Part shown: positions 50,101-61,961 of the stretch, piece by piece
Layout: every line of letters starts with the position of its first letter
Position numbering within the stretch: position 1 is the stretch's first letter
NCBI GenBank assembly: GCA_965153455.1
Contig: OZ234494.1
Coordinates: 13,702,001 to 13,766,000 of the forward strand
Direction: 5' to 3'
DNA from: Sphagnum compactum
Taxonomy: Eukaryota > Bryophyta > Sphagnopsida > Sphagnales
Length of the DNA: 64,000 nt
Position numbers and translations under genes: made by a program
Notes under the pieces: generated by a model
What the model was told of the DNA's origin: nothing
The model's database searches: none
What the model saw: the letters and a program-made list of their open reading frames with translations, nothing else

Positions 50101-50880
50101 GAAATTGTGGATAATTAGGTACATTTATGAGATTTTTAATGTCTATTATGGTCTTGAGAAAATGTTAGTCACCTAATATTCCCTATTGGGCTTTGTATGA
50201 CTAATTATATAGGAAATGGAAGTTGGAACAAGCCACCAACCCAAATATGCCACCTTTCATTGACTGGGTTTAAAATGTTGTATATATATGGCCACCCAAT
50301 GGATGTAAACAACCCAAAACATTTGGATAAGGTCCTACTATGTAGTAAACCATTTCAAATAGTGATTCAATACGAGAACCACTTTAAGGTGGAAAACTTG
50401 AAGAGTTCAATGCAAACATTTGCTAATGATATTGCTTCAGTATTTGATATATCGACTCTTGATGCTAGAGATCTTTCATTAAACTTTGCTAAAGTCCTAA
50501 AAGACATATTCAAACTTGATTATGGTCATTTGCATACTCCAATAGTCATTTTAAAATGCGAATGGATTATGAGAAGACAATAAAAGGAATCCAACCTATG
50601 GACAAAATGATGTTGGTTTTTTCATGGTTAATTTTTGCCATATGCTACCATTATCATCTGAGCTTGAACATATTTCTTTGTCAAGCAATTCAAGTGTTTT
50701 TTCCAAATGACATCAAGAAGCCAAGTTGGAAAGTTGTGTTGTGGAAAAAAGCTTGATCCAAGAAGGAGGTGGCAAACATAGAAAATGTGTTCATTACAAC
50801 AACCATGGAAACAAATGGATTAAGTGCTCCTGAAAGACTTCCCCCATCCCCAACCACAACTTCATTGATGGGAGCCATAA

Positions 50881-53154
50881 AATTTTGTTTGACAAGGACA
50901 ATCTTCTAGCATTAGCAAGATTTTAGGGTTATTAAAAATTTTGGATGTCAAAATTTACATTTTTGTGTACATTTTACATGTCATCTTTAGTGTTTTTTTA
51001 CGTTGTTTTTATTCTTCATTGTTACATGTATTTCCACATTAAAATCCATTAACATCTTGTAAATGTTATACATTGTTTGAAGCTGAAGTTTTGGCTTCAA
51101 TATTGACCTTGCTATGGACAATGACATTTCTGATTATTAGAATAACATTACCCCAAATATGCAATAAAACCTCAAACATTTACAGAAATAGTTTTGAATT
51201 CTTCACCTACTTACCATAAAGAATCATTATACAAGTCAATTGTAGTAATTTTCAAGTTATTTATTGTCCACATCATGTTCTATCAGTCATTTTGTAATAA
51301 TTATCAAGTCTTTAATGGAATTCGTATCCACATCATTATATTTAAATCATTTTTAATAATTGTAAATGATTAAAAATATTGTATGCCATGTCATAAAATG
51401 AAAATCATTGTTCAGGTATAATGCCAAACTGTCAAATTGGAAATAATATTTTAGTTATTGAAAAATTAAATTAATTTTTTTCATGCCACATCAGAAAGTG
51501 GGACCCGTTTTCCTATGAACGAAGAATTTTTTTTTTAAAGCCTCCACATCATTGCAAGATTATCCATGTCATCTTCTTATTTCTTTAAAAAAAATTTGAA
51601 GTTGTGACGAATGAAATATGGCAGATGAAACTAGGATGAATTATTTATGTTAAGTACATTTTCATCCATTAGTCATATAAATGACTTATTAATGATTAAT
51701 AGTTAGTACACATAAAAAATGAAGTTATAATAAATGACTAGAGTCATTGATATAATCATGGAGGACATGAAATCATTTTTTCCTTGGTTGCAAACGACAT
51801 AATTTCTTCCAGTGTAATTACAAATAGGTGAAAATTTGATAATCATTTTTCTATGTTATCAATAGATTTATCTTTACACAACATAAATATTTAATTTGCC
51901 CAAATGGAATGAGGGTCAACAAGTTTCCTTTAAGTGATTTTTTTTTGGCTTTTGGAGGTGATATTCAACTTTGCTTCTAATGGCATGTGAGATTTTTCCT
52001 TATGCAATAGAAGTGCATGTAAAAATTTCAATACAATATGCTTCACTTTACACTTGAATTTGTTGTAAACGAATTCAAAAAATAGTGATGGTGTAACAGT
52101 GTGATTCATATGAATTAGTTCATGGGTGCACTCAAAACTTTTGTTTTTGAAGGATTCAATTTCTCCTTAATCATCAAAATTGATGACCCCCTATTTTGGC
52201 CACTAAAATATTTACCATTTCCAGCATACCAAGTTAATTATCTCCCCCCCCCCCCCCACCAAGGTGAAAAACTAAATGTCACCAACTTTATCAATCGTTA
52301 TCATTGGCCAATCAAAAATAGTTATTTGGCCTTTTTAGGAGGGCACTCCATCCTTGACAAATATACAAAACTAAAACTAAGTTTTACACTATTTGAGTAT
52401 ATACACAATCCAAAATTTTGTGTATAAGCCATTGTATGACTATGGTTGGAGACTAGTGTTGGTCGGGTATCCACTTTTGAACATACCCAATGGACAAGGT
52501 ATTTTTAAAAATTCACATTTGATACCTTAAGGGCCTGAGCTATAGAAATTTTTAACAAATTGAAGCCCTTTGGGCATAAACTTAGTTTGGATTTTTTTTA
52601 CAAGACGAGCACGGGTAACATGTATGAAAATTAGTGATGTTTAGGGGACTTCAACCTAGGCATGTGCATTAAAGAATATGACCATAATCCATATGGTTTT
52701 CCAGCAAAAAAAGAAAAGAATACACTTTGTTTTATGAATTACTCACACACAACTTACAAATTTCATGATAAATAAGTTGTCTTCTGAAGTTGTCAAACAC
52801 AACTTCCAAATCCTATGTCTTCAACAACTGAATACTAACTACAAAATTTGTAACCTAAATAACCACATGATGCAACCTTGCTACCACCAAAATTGTAGCC
52901 TAGGTGACTAAATGATTAATGATGGAACCTTGATGCCAAGGTGGCAAAGTAATCCAAGTTGGAGTTATTGATGGCACACCAAAAACTGTTGTTCACTTTC
53001 AACTACAACCTTAGCTCAATTTGGTGGGCGTAGAGTGCACTCTCAAACTTTGGCATATTATGCACATATAAACTATAAACAAAGACATTCAAGTAACCAT
53101 GCATTGAAACCACGTCGCCAAACTTCAAAAATATAATGCAAACTGGAAACCCCA
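50881..53154. other. right flank of the CACTA relic, no gene seen
   Basis: AT-rich DNA without recognised coding content. It includes the probable right end of the autonomous element at 51803-51814 and a 14-base C run at 52244-52257. Confidence 0.5.
51803..51814. mobile_element. probable right terminus of the autonomous CACTA element
   Basis: TTTCTTCCAGTG is the reverse complement of CACTGGAAGAAA, a standard CACTA terminus form. It lies about 0.9 kb after the transposase C-terminal homology, a plausible distance for the 3' subterminal region. The left partner was not found, so the outer limits remain open. Confidence 0.45.
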
Positions 53155-53465
53155 ATCTCGACCACAACAATCTACTAACTAATAAATTCAACCCCACACC
53201 CAATAATCTACAAATTGGAAACCCAAAATATGCAACATTTTAAACATTGGAAAACCCAACAATTTGCAAACTTGGAAATTAAAAATCCAACCCCAACCCA
53301 ACAATCTACAAATTGGAAACCCAACCTTAACCCCAAAAATATAGATTGGAAACCCCAACACTAATGAACTAAAAATCAGCCCAACAATTTGCAATTTTAA
53401 AAACCCAATAGATTGCAATCTAGAAACCCCAAAAATCTACAAACTACAAACTACACAATAGATCT
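53155..53465 (+). repeat. degenerate tandem repeat (CAATCTACAAATTGGAAACCC type)
   Basis: Blocks such as CAATCTACAAATTGGAAACC, CAACAATTTGCAAACTTGG and AACCCCAA recur about eight times at spacings near 35 to 45 bp. Reverse-strand frames here are made by the repeat. Confidence 0.65.
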
Positions 53466-55190
53466 AAAACACTCTGAAAAATCCACAATAGATCATACAC
53501 ACACATTTTGGACCTACTATGGAGCTTTGAAAAGATCAAGGTGCTTTACATTGTGCTTTAGGGTTCCATGTGAAGCACTCTGAACTTTTCAAAACTTCAG
53601 TTGGACAACCATGGTAACAGCTAACGTGTCATGAACCTCAAAGATCCCAACTGTAATATGAAATGTTTCCTACTATTTGTTGATGTAATTTACAACAATT
53701 GCAAACCTTGTTAAAGCCTCCTTGAAACATTCACAAATCAAAAGTGGTAATCACCATGGTTACTTCAGCAAAGGCAAGAAGCGCATACCTTTCCATGGTC
53801 TTGCTTATCATCATTGGAATAATTTTAGTGGTGAACTATCATTTACTAAGCAACACAACCCGATTACACTAATGGAGGATAAGCCTCTTCAACCAAATGT
53901 TTTCAACAAAGTTCAATGGATGATAGCCTTTTGTTATGTAAAGTACAAAATCCTCAAGGAACTATTCCTGAGCAAGGTCTATTTTTTTGTATGGGGTTCC
54001 ACTATTGAAAATCTCAAAACTGGAAATCGCAGATGGTTTCTTCCTCTTCTTGGTAGTCTAAGGAACATCAAACTATGTGGCAACACCAAAGCATCACATT
54101 TGGTACAACTTTAGTACTGTAGAATGTTCCAAAGCAACATGACAATTCATGGCAATTGTGCCATGGTCTTTATTATACATAAGCAAACCTTTCTGACTTT
54201 GGGTAAGACTTTGATCTACCTTTTCTTGTTGCACACTGTGGCACAAAATGCATCTCATTCTTTGAGATTTGCCAACATCCACAACAACATGGAAGTCATT
54301 AAGTTTAAAGAACCCCGACGTACTTGCTAATCTTCGCCATGTGCTCTAGAACTTTTGGTTGAGTTCAAGTTGGAGAAACAATTGTTCCTATCGCATAACA
54401 ACTTTAGTTTCAAAAAAATTCAAGTCGTTTTCATTGAACTTTTTATCAATAATTAACTTCATTAGGACTTGCTTCAAATCCATGCCCACCACCATTGTTC
54501 CCAAACCCTAGGCTTCACCAATGCCAACACCATAATCAAACACAAATAAAGGAAATCTCTCCCCCTCCCCATCCTCTCTCACTCCATTCATAAACACATC
54601 TTGATTATCTATAGTCACTATGAACAAGAATGAAAACTAAACCCTACAAAATGCATAGTAGAAATCGGCATTGACGAAGCTTGAAGGTGAAAAAGTTCTT
54701 GTACAATAATGAAGAAGCTCTTTAACAACAATGTAGAAATTCTCTTTTGCGATGAATTGACAAACCAAAATAATAAAACAATCACCATTGTCAAGGATGG
54801 AAGTGAAGAACACTGAAATCAAAACACAAACTCCTAGCGTAACCTATTTATCTTAGGTTTCAAGTCAAAAGCAAAACCAATAGCTTAGAGCTTACCTAAG
54901 GAACAATGTAGTAGCCACACTTGATCAAAAGTAAAACGCCTTGAAGGCAAATTCGACGCTCCTATTTGCTACATTGATGTTTGGATTCTCCATCATGAGG
55001 GAAAATCTAGCGCTCCTTTCCATTGCGGTGTTGCTTGCACTCTCCATCGTCATTGCAAGAAGCCACAAACCAACATCTCTCACATCAATAACCCTCAAAG
55101 CAAAAAGTCTAACCTAACTTTCTAACTGATAACTCTATACCTTGATGCCTTGCATTGGTTTGTGACAATAGATGTCCGCCCCACTAGTGC
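53466..55190. other. intergenic DNA, unrecognised frame at 53722-54114
   Basis: The longest frame (53722-54114, + strand, 130 codons) has no motif I recognise and no supporting splice sites. The rest shows no gene. Confidence 0.4.
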
Positions 55191-55404
55191 ATCTTGGCAC
55201 TTTGCAAAACACAACCCCCTTCGAGGTACGGGCATGACATGTATATCGGAGATGAAAAGCCTGCCCAGGTAGGGTATTGCGCATTTTTTCATCGGGCATC
55301 TTGGCACTTTGCTAAACACAACGCCCTTCAAGGTACGGGCATGACATGTATATCGGAGATGAAAAGCCTGCCCAGGTAGGGCATCCTGCATTTTTTCATC
55401 GACT
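55191..55404 (+). repeat. 107-bp tandem duplication
   Basis: ATCTTGGCACTTTGC at 55191 recurs at 55298. The whole unit, including GGTACGGGCATGACATGTAT and AAAAGCCTGCCCAGGTAGGG, is repeated with only a few changes, so the duplication is fairly recent. The unit is more GC-rich than its surroundings. Its ends on both sides read ATTTTTTCATCG. Confidence 0.9.
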
Positions 55405-55748
55405 CATGCTCGACAATCAGGGCGCCCAATACCCTGGTTGATACCCAGCCAAAAGTAGATACCCGACCAACACTGGTGGAGACCCTCAACTTATTGTACA
55501 CACAATTCAGGTTTCAACAGGTAGCCTAGTTGAAGAAGGAGTAGGTAGTTAGAAGAAAAAGTACCTAAAAAAGTTTGAAGAGCACAAAATGCGACTGTTC
55601 TGCCATACTGTCCTACTACTGTCCTGTTTGTCCTCGCGCCACTGCATTTGACCGTTTCGAAGTTCAAATTGAGTGAAGTTTTAAATTGATGGAAGTTCTT
55701 TCCATGCCTGAGGAGAAGAGCGGGGGAGGTTGGAACTTTTGGGGCTCA

Positions 55749-55878
55749 TTTATGTATAGGAGAAGGGCCTGAGTACAGGCCCTTCCGTGATTTGAGATCT
55801 GTGCCCGAGGCCGGTACGCTGAGGGAACAGGTCGAAAATCATGGAAGGGCGTGTACTCAGGTCCTTTTCCTACATAAA
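55749..55878. repeat. 130-bp imperfect inverted repeat
   Basis: TTTATGTATAGGAGAAGGGC and CCTGAGTACAGGCCCTTCCG, then TGATTT, run inward from 55749. The reverse complement, with mismatches, runs back from 55878 (GAAGGGCGTGTACTCAGGTCC, TTTTCCTACATAAA). The spacer around 55800-55830 is also partly self-complementary. Frames on both strands share NHGRACTQ because of this symmetry. Confidence 0.8.
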
Positions 55879-56433
55879 GTAGAGCTGGGAATTTTTCACT
55901 TTTTAGAAATAGTAACAGGCTGGCTGGTACCTTCCACAGCAGAAGATCCGCTCGCTGAAAACAGTTTTCTTCAGGAGCTGAAAATACAAAGGAAAAATCC
56001 GGGCAGTGCTTTACGTACTTCTCTATTGGCAGTTGAAAAAAAATGGGCACAATTTGTTGCTTCTTTTCCAGAGTGCCCATGTCAAACAACCCATCCTTCC
56101 CTTTTCACTACTTAGGCCCCCTTTACACTAGAGACTGAGACCCCTTGAACTTTGAAATTCTAAATTCCCTGATTGGAGGAGAAGGCCTCAATGGTAACCA
56201 ATTCACTTCATACAGTGGGCTGCAAGGATAAACAGATGGATGAAAAGTTGACATGGATTCCTACATGGCAGGGAATGCACAATGTTTCATTGTCTACCAC
56301 AAATTTGGATAGACCATGAGCCCAAAAAATGGTAATTGGTTGTCAAAAGATATTTAATTCTATTTTTTGGAAGGAGAAAGAGTGGGAGTGAATGCTGACT
56401 TCCCTCCATTTGTTTGCTTTGTTGGCCTTCCCT

Positions 56434-56735
56434 ATCAAGGCAAGGATATTGTGTTTAGATTCATTATAGGCTATAGTAGCTGAAGGGATTTTGGCCCCTA
56501 GATAGTAGTAGGTCTATTTTTGTATGAGGATTTTTGAAATATGATATTTTGGCTTGTGTTGAAACTTGAGATTAATTATAGAGTTATGATATTTTGAAGG
56601 ATTTTGGTTTCTTTCAGAGGGATTTTTGAAGATTACATGTTTGCATGGTGAAATATTTGAATATCACATAATTCTTCTTTTGCCAAGATACTTTTTGATG
56701 TAAATGGCAAGGCCACACTGTGACACACCCCCTTG
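56434..56735 (+). repeat. dispersed repeat B, copy 3
   Basis: Colinear with 9240-9559, ending in the same GGCAAGGCCACACTGTGACAC and CCCTTG, and sharing the left edge CAAGGCAAG.A with copy 2. It is the most GC-rich and probably the least decayed copy. Confidence 0.75.
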
Positions 56736-58573
56736 TTAATATATGTTGAAGTACCTCAAAATAGTCTATTATCACTTGACACTAAATTCTGAAATTGATC
56801 CCCATGTGCAACCCAGTTGTGGTAAACCTGTATGCCAATGTATAAATTGGTGGTCTCCTCCAGCACCTTATCAAATCTGCGGAGATATACATCCATATGT
56901 ATTAGCCTTGAACACACTTGTACCAGAACCTCCGCTACAACACCGAAAACTTGGCATGTGTTTTTGTCCCTCATTCTGAATTCAATCAAAAGAGAGTGCT
57001 ATCAACTGTGCCATCAAGGAGTCAGTTAGTGCATTCATTGTATTCATTCATGAGCCCTAAGGATAGGGTTGTGACATTTTTTTAAAGGCATTATATTTTT
57101 TTGACATTTAAGAATTTGATAATAATGATTTTCTGGGGGGCGAATTTCCATTTTTTTACATTAAAAATATTATTTTAAAGAATGAAAAGGATTCTCATGA
57201 AAAAAAATGACCCAAATTCAACATATTTCAAGAAAAAAAAATTCAATAATCATTTTTTAAAAAAGGTTCCAAAAGGTAGGTAAGAATATAGAGTGATTAG
57301 TGATTTTTGTGGTGAGTTTTTGCCATTTTGAGATTTTTTTTAAAAAGAACATTCCATCACAAAAATGTTTTTAGGAAAAATTGCAAAAAATAAAACAAAA
57401 ATATTTTGCCAAAATCACCACAATGACTTGAAACATGAAAGTGCTTAAGATTTTTCTACTTTCATATTTTGAATATTGCCAAATTTCGCTAAATATTCTT
57501 ATGGATGATTGCCACTTGAGTAACATCACAAAATTGTGGGAAAAAAACACAATGAGAAACACCCTTCAACTTTTTTCATTTTCATATCTAGTCTATAGCC
57601 AAATTTGGCTAAATTTTGTTATGGATGGTTGTGGCCTTGTCTACAATACAAAATTGGAAAATATGCAACTCATCACATAATGACTCTGTCCTTAACGGTA
57701 GGTTCAAACTTCAAACTTCAAACTTCCCTTACAAGACCTAGAACTTCTCATCATCTAGATGCATAAAACTTCTATGGAACATGTCCATTCATCATATGCA
57801 CACATAATACTTGAGATGTCACTCACACATTGGGTAAAGCTGGAAATTGTTTGCCCAAATCCTATACCGATGTGTAGTTTCTTCCCTTCCCTAATAGACA
57901 GAACCAGCTTTTCTTTTCTTTTTTTTGTGGGTAGTGAATTTTTTTCTGCAAAGGTTTTATAGTTGCCAATTTTTTTTTAATTAAAAATATTTCTTTGCTA
58001 AATTCTATATTAGGCTCTAATAGGTAGCCAAAAATATAGAATCAATTCTTAAACTTTTTACTTTCATATTTTGTTGCTAGCTAAATTTGGCTAATTCATG
58101 TTATGTATGATCACCATTGAGTAACAGCACAAAATTGGAAAGCAAAAAAAAAAAAAAACACTTGATAGGTAGATAGTAGGTAGGTACCCTTTTTAGGTGG
58201 ACTGTTGGCCCTTCTGCCTACGTCAAATCGTATTTATTGACTGCTTCCTGTTTCCGATTGGGTAGATAGTTTGATTGGTGTGTGCGTGTTGCTATTAGTA
58301 GTCTCCCACCTACCTACCTACCTATTTTGCCGTCTTAGTTTCAGTTTTGATGGGTGGGGTTGGAAAGAAGTAAGTAACTTAAACTTGAATGTGAGAAATA
58401 TGTTTGGTGGGTCACATACTGAGCACCAGTGGAGATGCTCTAAGTAAGTAAAACTGGCAGGCACTGCTCCTCATCAGCTGCTGCACCTCATCATGCATGT
58501 CAGGCAGCTCTCCACGCCCGAGTTTTCCATGTACGCACACGCGCATTTAATAAGCATCACGGACGCAGCAGCC
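56736..58573. other. intergenic DNA and 5' region of the coiled-coil gene
   Basis: No gene was recognised. Two related blocks (about 57420-57560 and 57560-57665) share CATATTTTGAATATTGCCAAAT-like and ATTCTTATGGATG.TTG motifs, with a third near 58050-58140. AGGTAGGTA/CTACCTACC tracts occur near 58165 and 58305. No clear TATA box stands before the start codon. Confidence 0.45.
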
Positions 58574-61500
58574 ATGGTGAAGAAGACTGCGGGGCAGTTG
58601 TTGTTGTCGTCGTCGTTGCATTGCGAACAAATTGGAGCTGTGAAAGGAAATTGTTTCCTGCTGCTGCAGGCGCAACGAAGAAGAAGAAGAAGAAGTTGGC
58701 GGCGCGTTACTAGAAACTCTTCTCCCAAGTGTTGGAAGAGCCTGAGGAAGAGGATTAATCGTGGGGTGAAATGGAAGTTTGGTGGTCTGTTTGAGCAAGA
58801 CAAGCTCTATTGGACGCGGACGCGGAAGAAGGAGCTCCAGGACGCGGACGAGTCGAAGGAGAAGGAGAGGAAGGTGCAGAAGAAGAGTCACACTGCAACA
58901 TCGGCTGCTATGAGGAGGGGTGCAGCTGGGTCTTTGACCAGGAAGACCAGGCCGAACAACCCGAGGAGGAATGCTGTTGTTACTAGTGATGATTGTGCGA
59001 GTAGTGCTGATGAGCCTGTTGTTGTAGGGAGGAATTATATTATGGAGGAGAAGAAGGAGAAGCTGGATCAGGATGGAGAGATTACAGTCGTTTCAGACGA
59101 ATATAGTAAGGGGAATCATGCTGTGAGTGATGCCGGAACGGCGAAGAAGGCGTTGCCGGCTTTGTTGCAGGCCAAGTGCGAGGTTTTGACAATGGAGAAG
59201 GAGCTGGCTATGCAGAGGTGGAGGCAGCAGTGCGTGGAGATGGCTAAGGCGGCGGAAATGGCGCATACGCTGCGGGCGTCTGTGGAGACGATACTGGAGG
59301 TGAGAGACTCTCATTTCTTCTTATCCAGTGCTCTCTTTCGGTGTCACGGCAAGCTGCTTCTTTCTTTCGTTGCCGCAGAAGAAGGGGTGACTTGCCGATA
59401 ATCAGAAGAGAAGATTTGGTTCATGAATCACTGTCGAGCTTCGTGTCTTTTTGTTGTGCAGGCAACCACGAAAGGCAGTAGGACTTCGACAGTGCCCTGC
59501 ACCGGCAGTACGAAGAAGGTAGAAGAAGACGGGGTTGATCTGGTGCAGAGAATTCAGCAGCTCCAAAAATCCAGAGTACAACGGGAGCTCGAGAATCAGG
59601 CCAAGACTGTGCAAGGGAGGGTTGAAACACTGCAAAACAGATCCAAAATCAGAAACACAAATTATCCAGTTGTGTTGCAGAAAAACAAGGAAAATCGAAG
59701 CGAACTCAATCGGCAAACACTTGCTGTTGTTAGCCCTTCAAACTTGGCCTTGGTAAGAAGCCCTTCTTTCAAGAATGAAATTCTGTAGGATGACTCTGTA
59801 GGTGCCAAATTCAGACTATCAAGGAACAAAAACACAGAACTTCCGATTCTGATAGGTATTTACTAGGGGGAGAAGGAATCCTGAAGTGGGAGGATGGATT
59901 TGAACCTCCTTCCATACCTTGTGCAAGAGACTTATGGATTCACAACAGATTAGGATGTGCAATGCACTACTACTACATTTGAGACAATATTTCAAATGTT
60001 TTGAAACAGAAGGGCAACATCAAATCAAATCAGTCTTCTTTGCAAGAGACTCGAGGCAATGATAGAGAGCAAAAGGAAACCGTTGACCAAATAGTTACAC
60101 AGATGAATTTTCTTGCTTTGGTTGCATTCTTTAGGCCTTTATAGTTTCTGACACTCTTTTTTCCTAAGTTTCTACGGGTTATCTGTGTGCACTGTTGCAT
60201 TCTAAGCACCTCACATTGCCAGGTTGCTGCACATACTTCCTGCTCAGTCACCAATTTTTGCCCGGTTTTGATTGTCACCTAACAAGGTTCCGAATTCTTT
60301 GTGCTCAGTGGTGTACTTGATCACAGATTTTCTGCATAGCAATCCAGGATGGGAGACCTGCTATCATATCATACTGTGGAATGACAAAATATCATCCCTT
60401 TTGATGCAATGTTTCTGTACAGGTCAAGGCTGATGCTGAGGAGTGGGCACAAATTCAGGGTGTGCTGAAGCATGTGAAAGGCGAGATGAAGATCTTGCAG
60501 CAGAACTGTGACAGTTGGGAACAACGCGCTCTTTGTGCTGAATCCAAGTCCGCCATCTTGCAAATTGAGGTAAAACAAATCAAATTTCTCTGTAGGGAAT
60601 GAAGTGGAGCTACTTACAGTGGAGATTTTGTCTGCTTGATTCCATGTCTGATCTCACCTTTTCATCTCAATGCTGCTCCAAGAAATCTCCATGACTCTTG
60701 TGCTCTATTGCTGCTTGACAAAGACCCTTTTTGCCTTGATCGTCTATTGAAACTGTCTGTCTAGAAATAGCCAGAAGCTGCAGCCAATTCCTTGTAGAAC
60801 AGATACCATGTGTCACCATATAATTGACCTTCACAAATGGACATATATCAAAATTCAATTCACATTTTATTAGATGGCTTAGATATAATTAATTTAACAA
60901 TAATAATGAATATTGAAGTAATGCTTAAATGTCATATGTCACCATATAATTGGCCTTAATAAATGAACATGTGTCAAAATTTGATTCAAATGTTATTGGA
61001 TGGCCAAAATATTATTAATTATTACTAATGATGAACATTTGAAATTACTGATATGGTAGAAAAACTAAGACATCCCTCAGGAGTGAAAATTGTTACATGT
61101 CTGATCCAACACCTTTGGAACCAGGAGGAAACATGGCGAGTGCAAGCTCAATTATCTGAACAGAAGATCAAAGAATTGGAGAGTGAGATGGCCCAACTGA
61201 GGGGCACCATGGAAGAATTGAAAAGCCATGTTGCATCAGAACAAAGCCAGTTGCTACAAGCATGCAGCAACCATGGCTATGCTCTGGTCTTGAAACCAGT
61301 TGTGAGGAAAGGTAGCAGTGATATTTGCACATGTAACATCTCCAGTAATTTTGAAGAGTGCAAAGAATGTGAAGAATGGTGTGACACACCCATCACACAG
61401 GACCAGTTGACAGAGCAATTCTTATGCAATGCATGTGCTTCAAATGCATACAAATTTAACTGTGCGGAACGGTGTATGGCTTGTCGGTCAGTACAAAGAG

Positions 61501-61961
61501 TTCCAGATCCTTCAAGTACTTCGACACCAAGAATTCAAAGTCTCTCACAAAATTCAGCCAGGAAAATCCATGAGGTAAATGACATGAGAGGAAAAAGGCG
61601 TCCTCATAAGCCAGAATTGAAGACGTCCCCTGATGGAGCACTGAAATCAAATGATGAAAGAGTTTTGTCAAGCTCAAATGAGATGACAATAAGTGAGGTT
61701 GAGAGATCCTTGGCACAAAAATGGTTCAAGCAAAGGCAATCACGCAGAAGACCAAGCAGTGCACACAGTGACACTTCCCTCCAGGAAAACAAATCAACTG
61801 TGGTTCGAGCTCAACCTAATTTAACTAGGCACAAAAGTGATGGGAAAAATCCAATGAAGAAGCCAGGGCCACCATCTGACTTGAAGGTTTCTCCACCTCA
61901 TCTATTTCAGGAGCGGCTTCCTTTGAAAGAAATGTGCAGGAACACAGTACTTGAGCGTTGA
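58574..61961 (+). CDS. uncharacterised coiled-coil protein with C-terminal Cys cluster, four exons
   Basis: Exons 58574-59299, 59462-59752, 60423-60569 and 61125-61961 join in phase 0 through GT..AG introns to give about 666 residues. The N-terminus is very basic (six arginines at 35-40, then RKRI and WKFG), suggesting a nuclear or nucleic-acid-linked protein. Long charged, Leu-spaced stretches at about 193-242, 255-295, 340-388 and 389-435 look like coiled coils. A cluster of ten cysteines lies at 456-508 (CTC, CKECEEWC, CNAC, CAERCMAC) and could bind zinc, though it fits no finger I can name. The tail is basic and Ser-rich. The chosen ATG (GCAGCCATGG) has the best context; in-frame ATGs at 58493 and 58529 would add 27 or 15 residues. 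I do not recognise the family with certainty. Intron 3 contains a 126-bp tandem duplication. Confidence 0.75.
60807..61050 (+). repeat. 126-bp imperfect tandem duplication in coiled-coil gene intron 3
   Basis: ATGTGTCACCATATAATTG at 60808 recurs as ATATGTCACCATATAATTGG from about 60934. The later blocks ACAAATGGACAT/ATAAATGAACAT, ATCAAAATT and TTATT.GATGGC repeat in order. The copies are AT-rich and diverged. Confidence 0.75.

Larger units (their letters stand above)
44296..50880 (+). pseudogene. En/Spm (CACTA) transposase gene relic, interrupted
   Basis: Decayed TNP2-family transposase. The Cys-rich transposase-associated domain lies at 44296-44490 (CPCTKCKGC, then VREYLIHNGRDP). TNP2 starts near 44770 (FADELF, YKNIHACTKGCILFRGDHKD), continues in a shifted frame at 45120-45470 (RHPCDSKAWKHIH, LATDGVNPFKL, NLPPWL) and stops at an insertion (45471-48124). 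It resumes at 48128 (LQPLVDEL, LKGMLIWTI) and 48340-48540 (THRWLPKGHPYR). A typical GT..AG intron separates 48630 from 49169, where LDGMHCEQNFAKNILK follows. The C-terminal DUF4218-like part is 49490-49900 (GGLKSHDYHVLM, ATRWMYPIERYMK, ECIGFI), with tail blocks at 50500-50830 (TPIVILKCEW, QAIQVFFPNDIKKPSWKVVL). Many stops and frameshifts make it inactive. In living elements the protein binds subterminal motifs and cuts the ends. Confidence 0.85.

Noticed and set aside
52244-52257. C homopolymer (and the G and C runs near 11815 and 12140)
   Set aside because: Simple homopolymer tracts without further structure. They may also be sites of sequencing length error.
53722-54114. 130-codon frame
   Set aside because: No known motif, biased amino-acid content and no exon signals. 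Left as unrecognised rather than called a gene.
55664-56115. Overlapping frames on both strands
   Set aside because: They arise from the inverted repeat at 55749-55878 and chance openness in GC-richer DNA.
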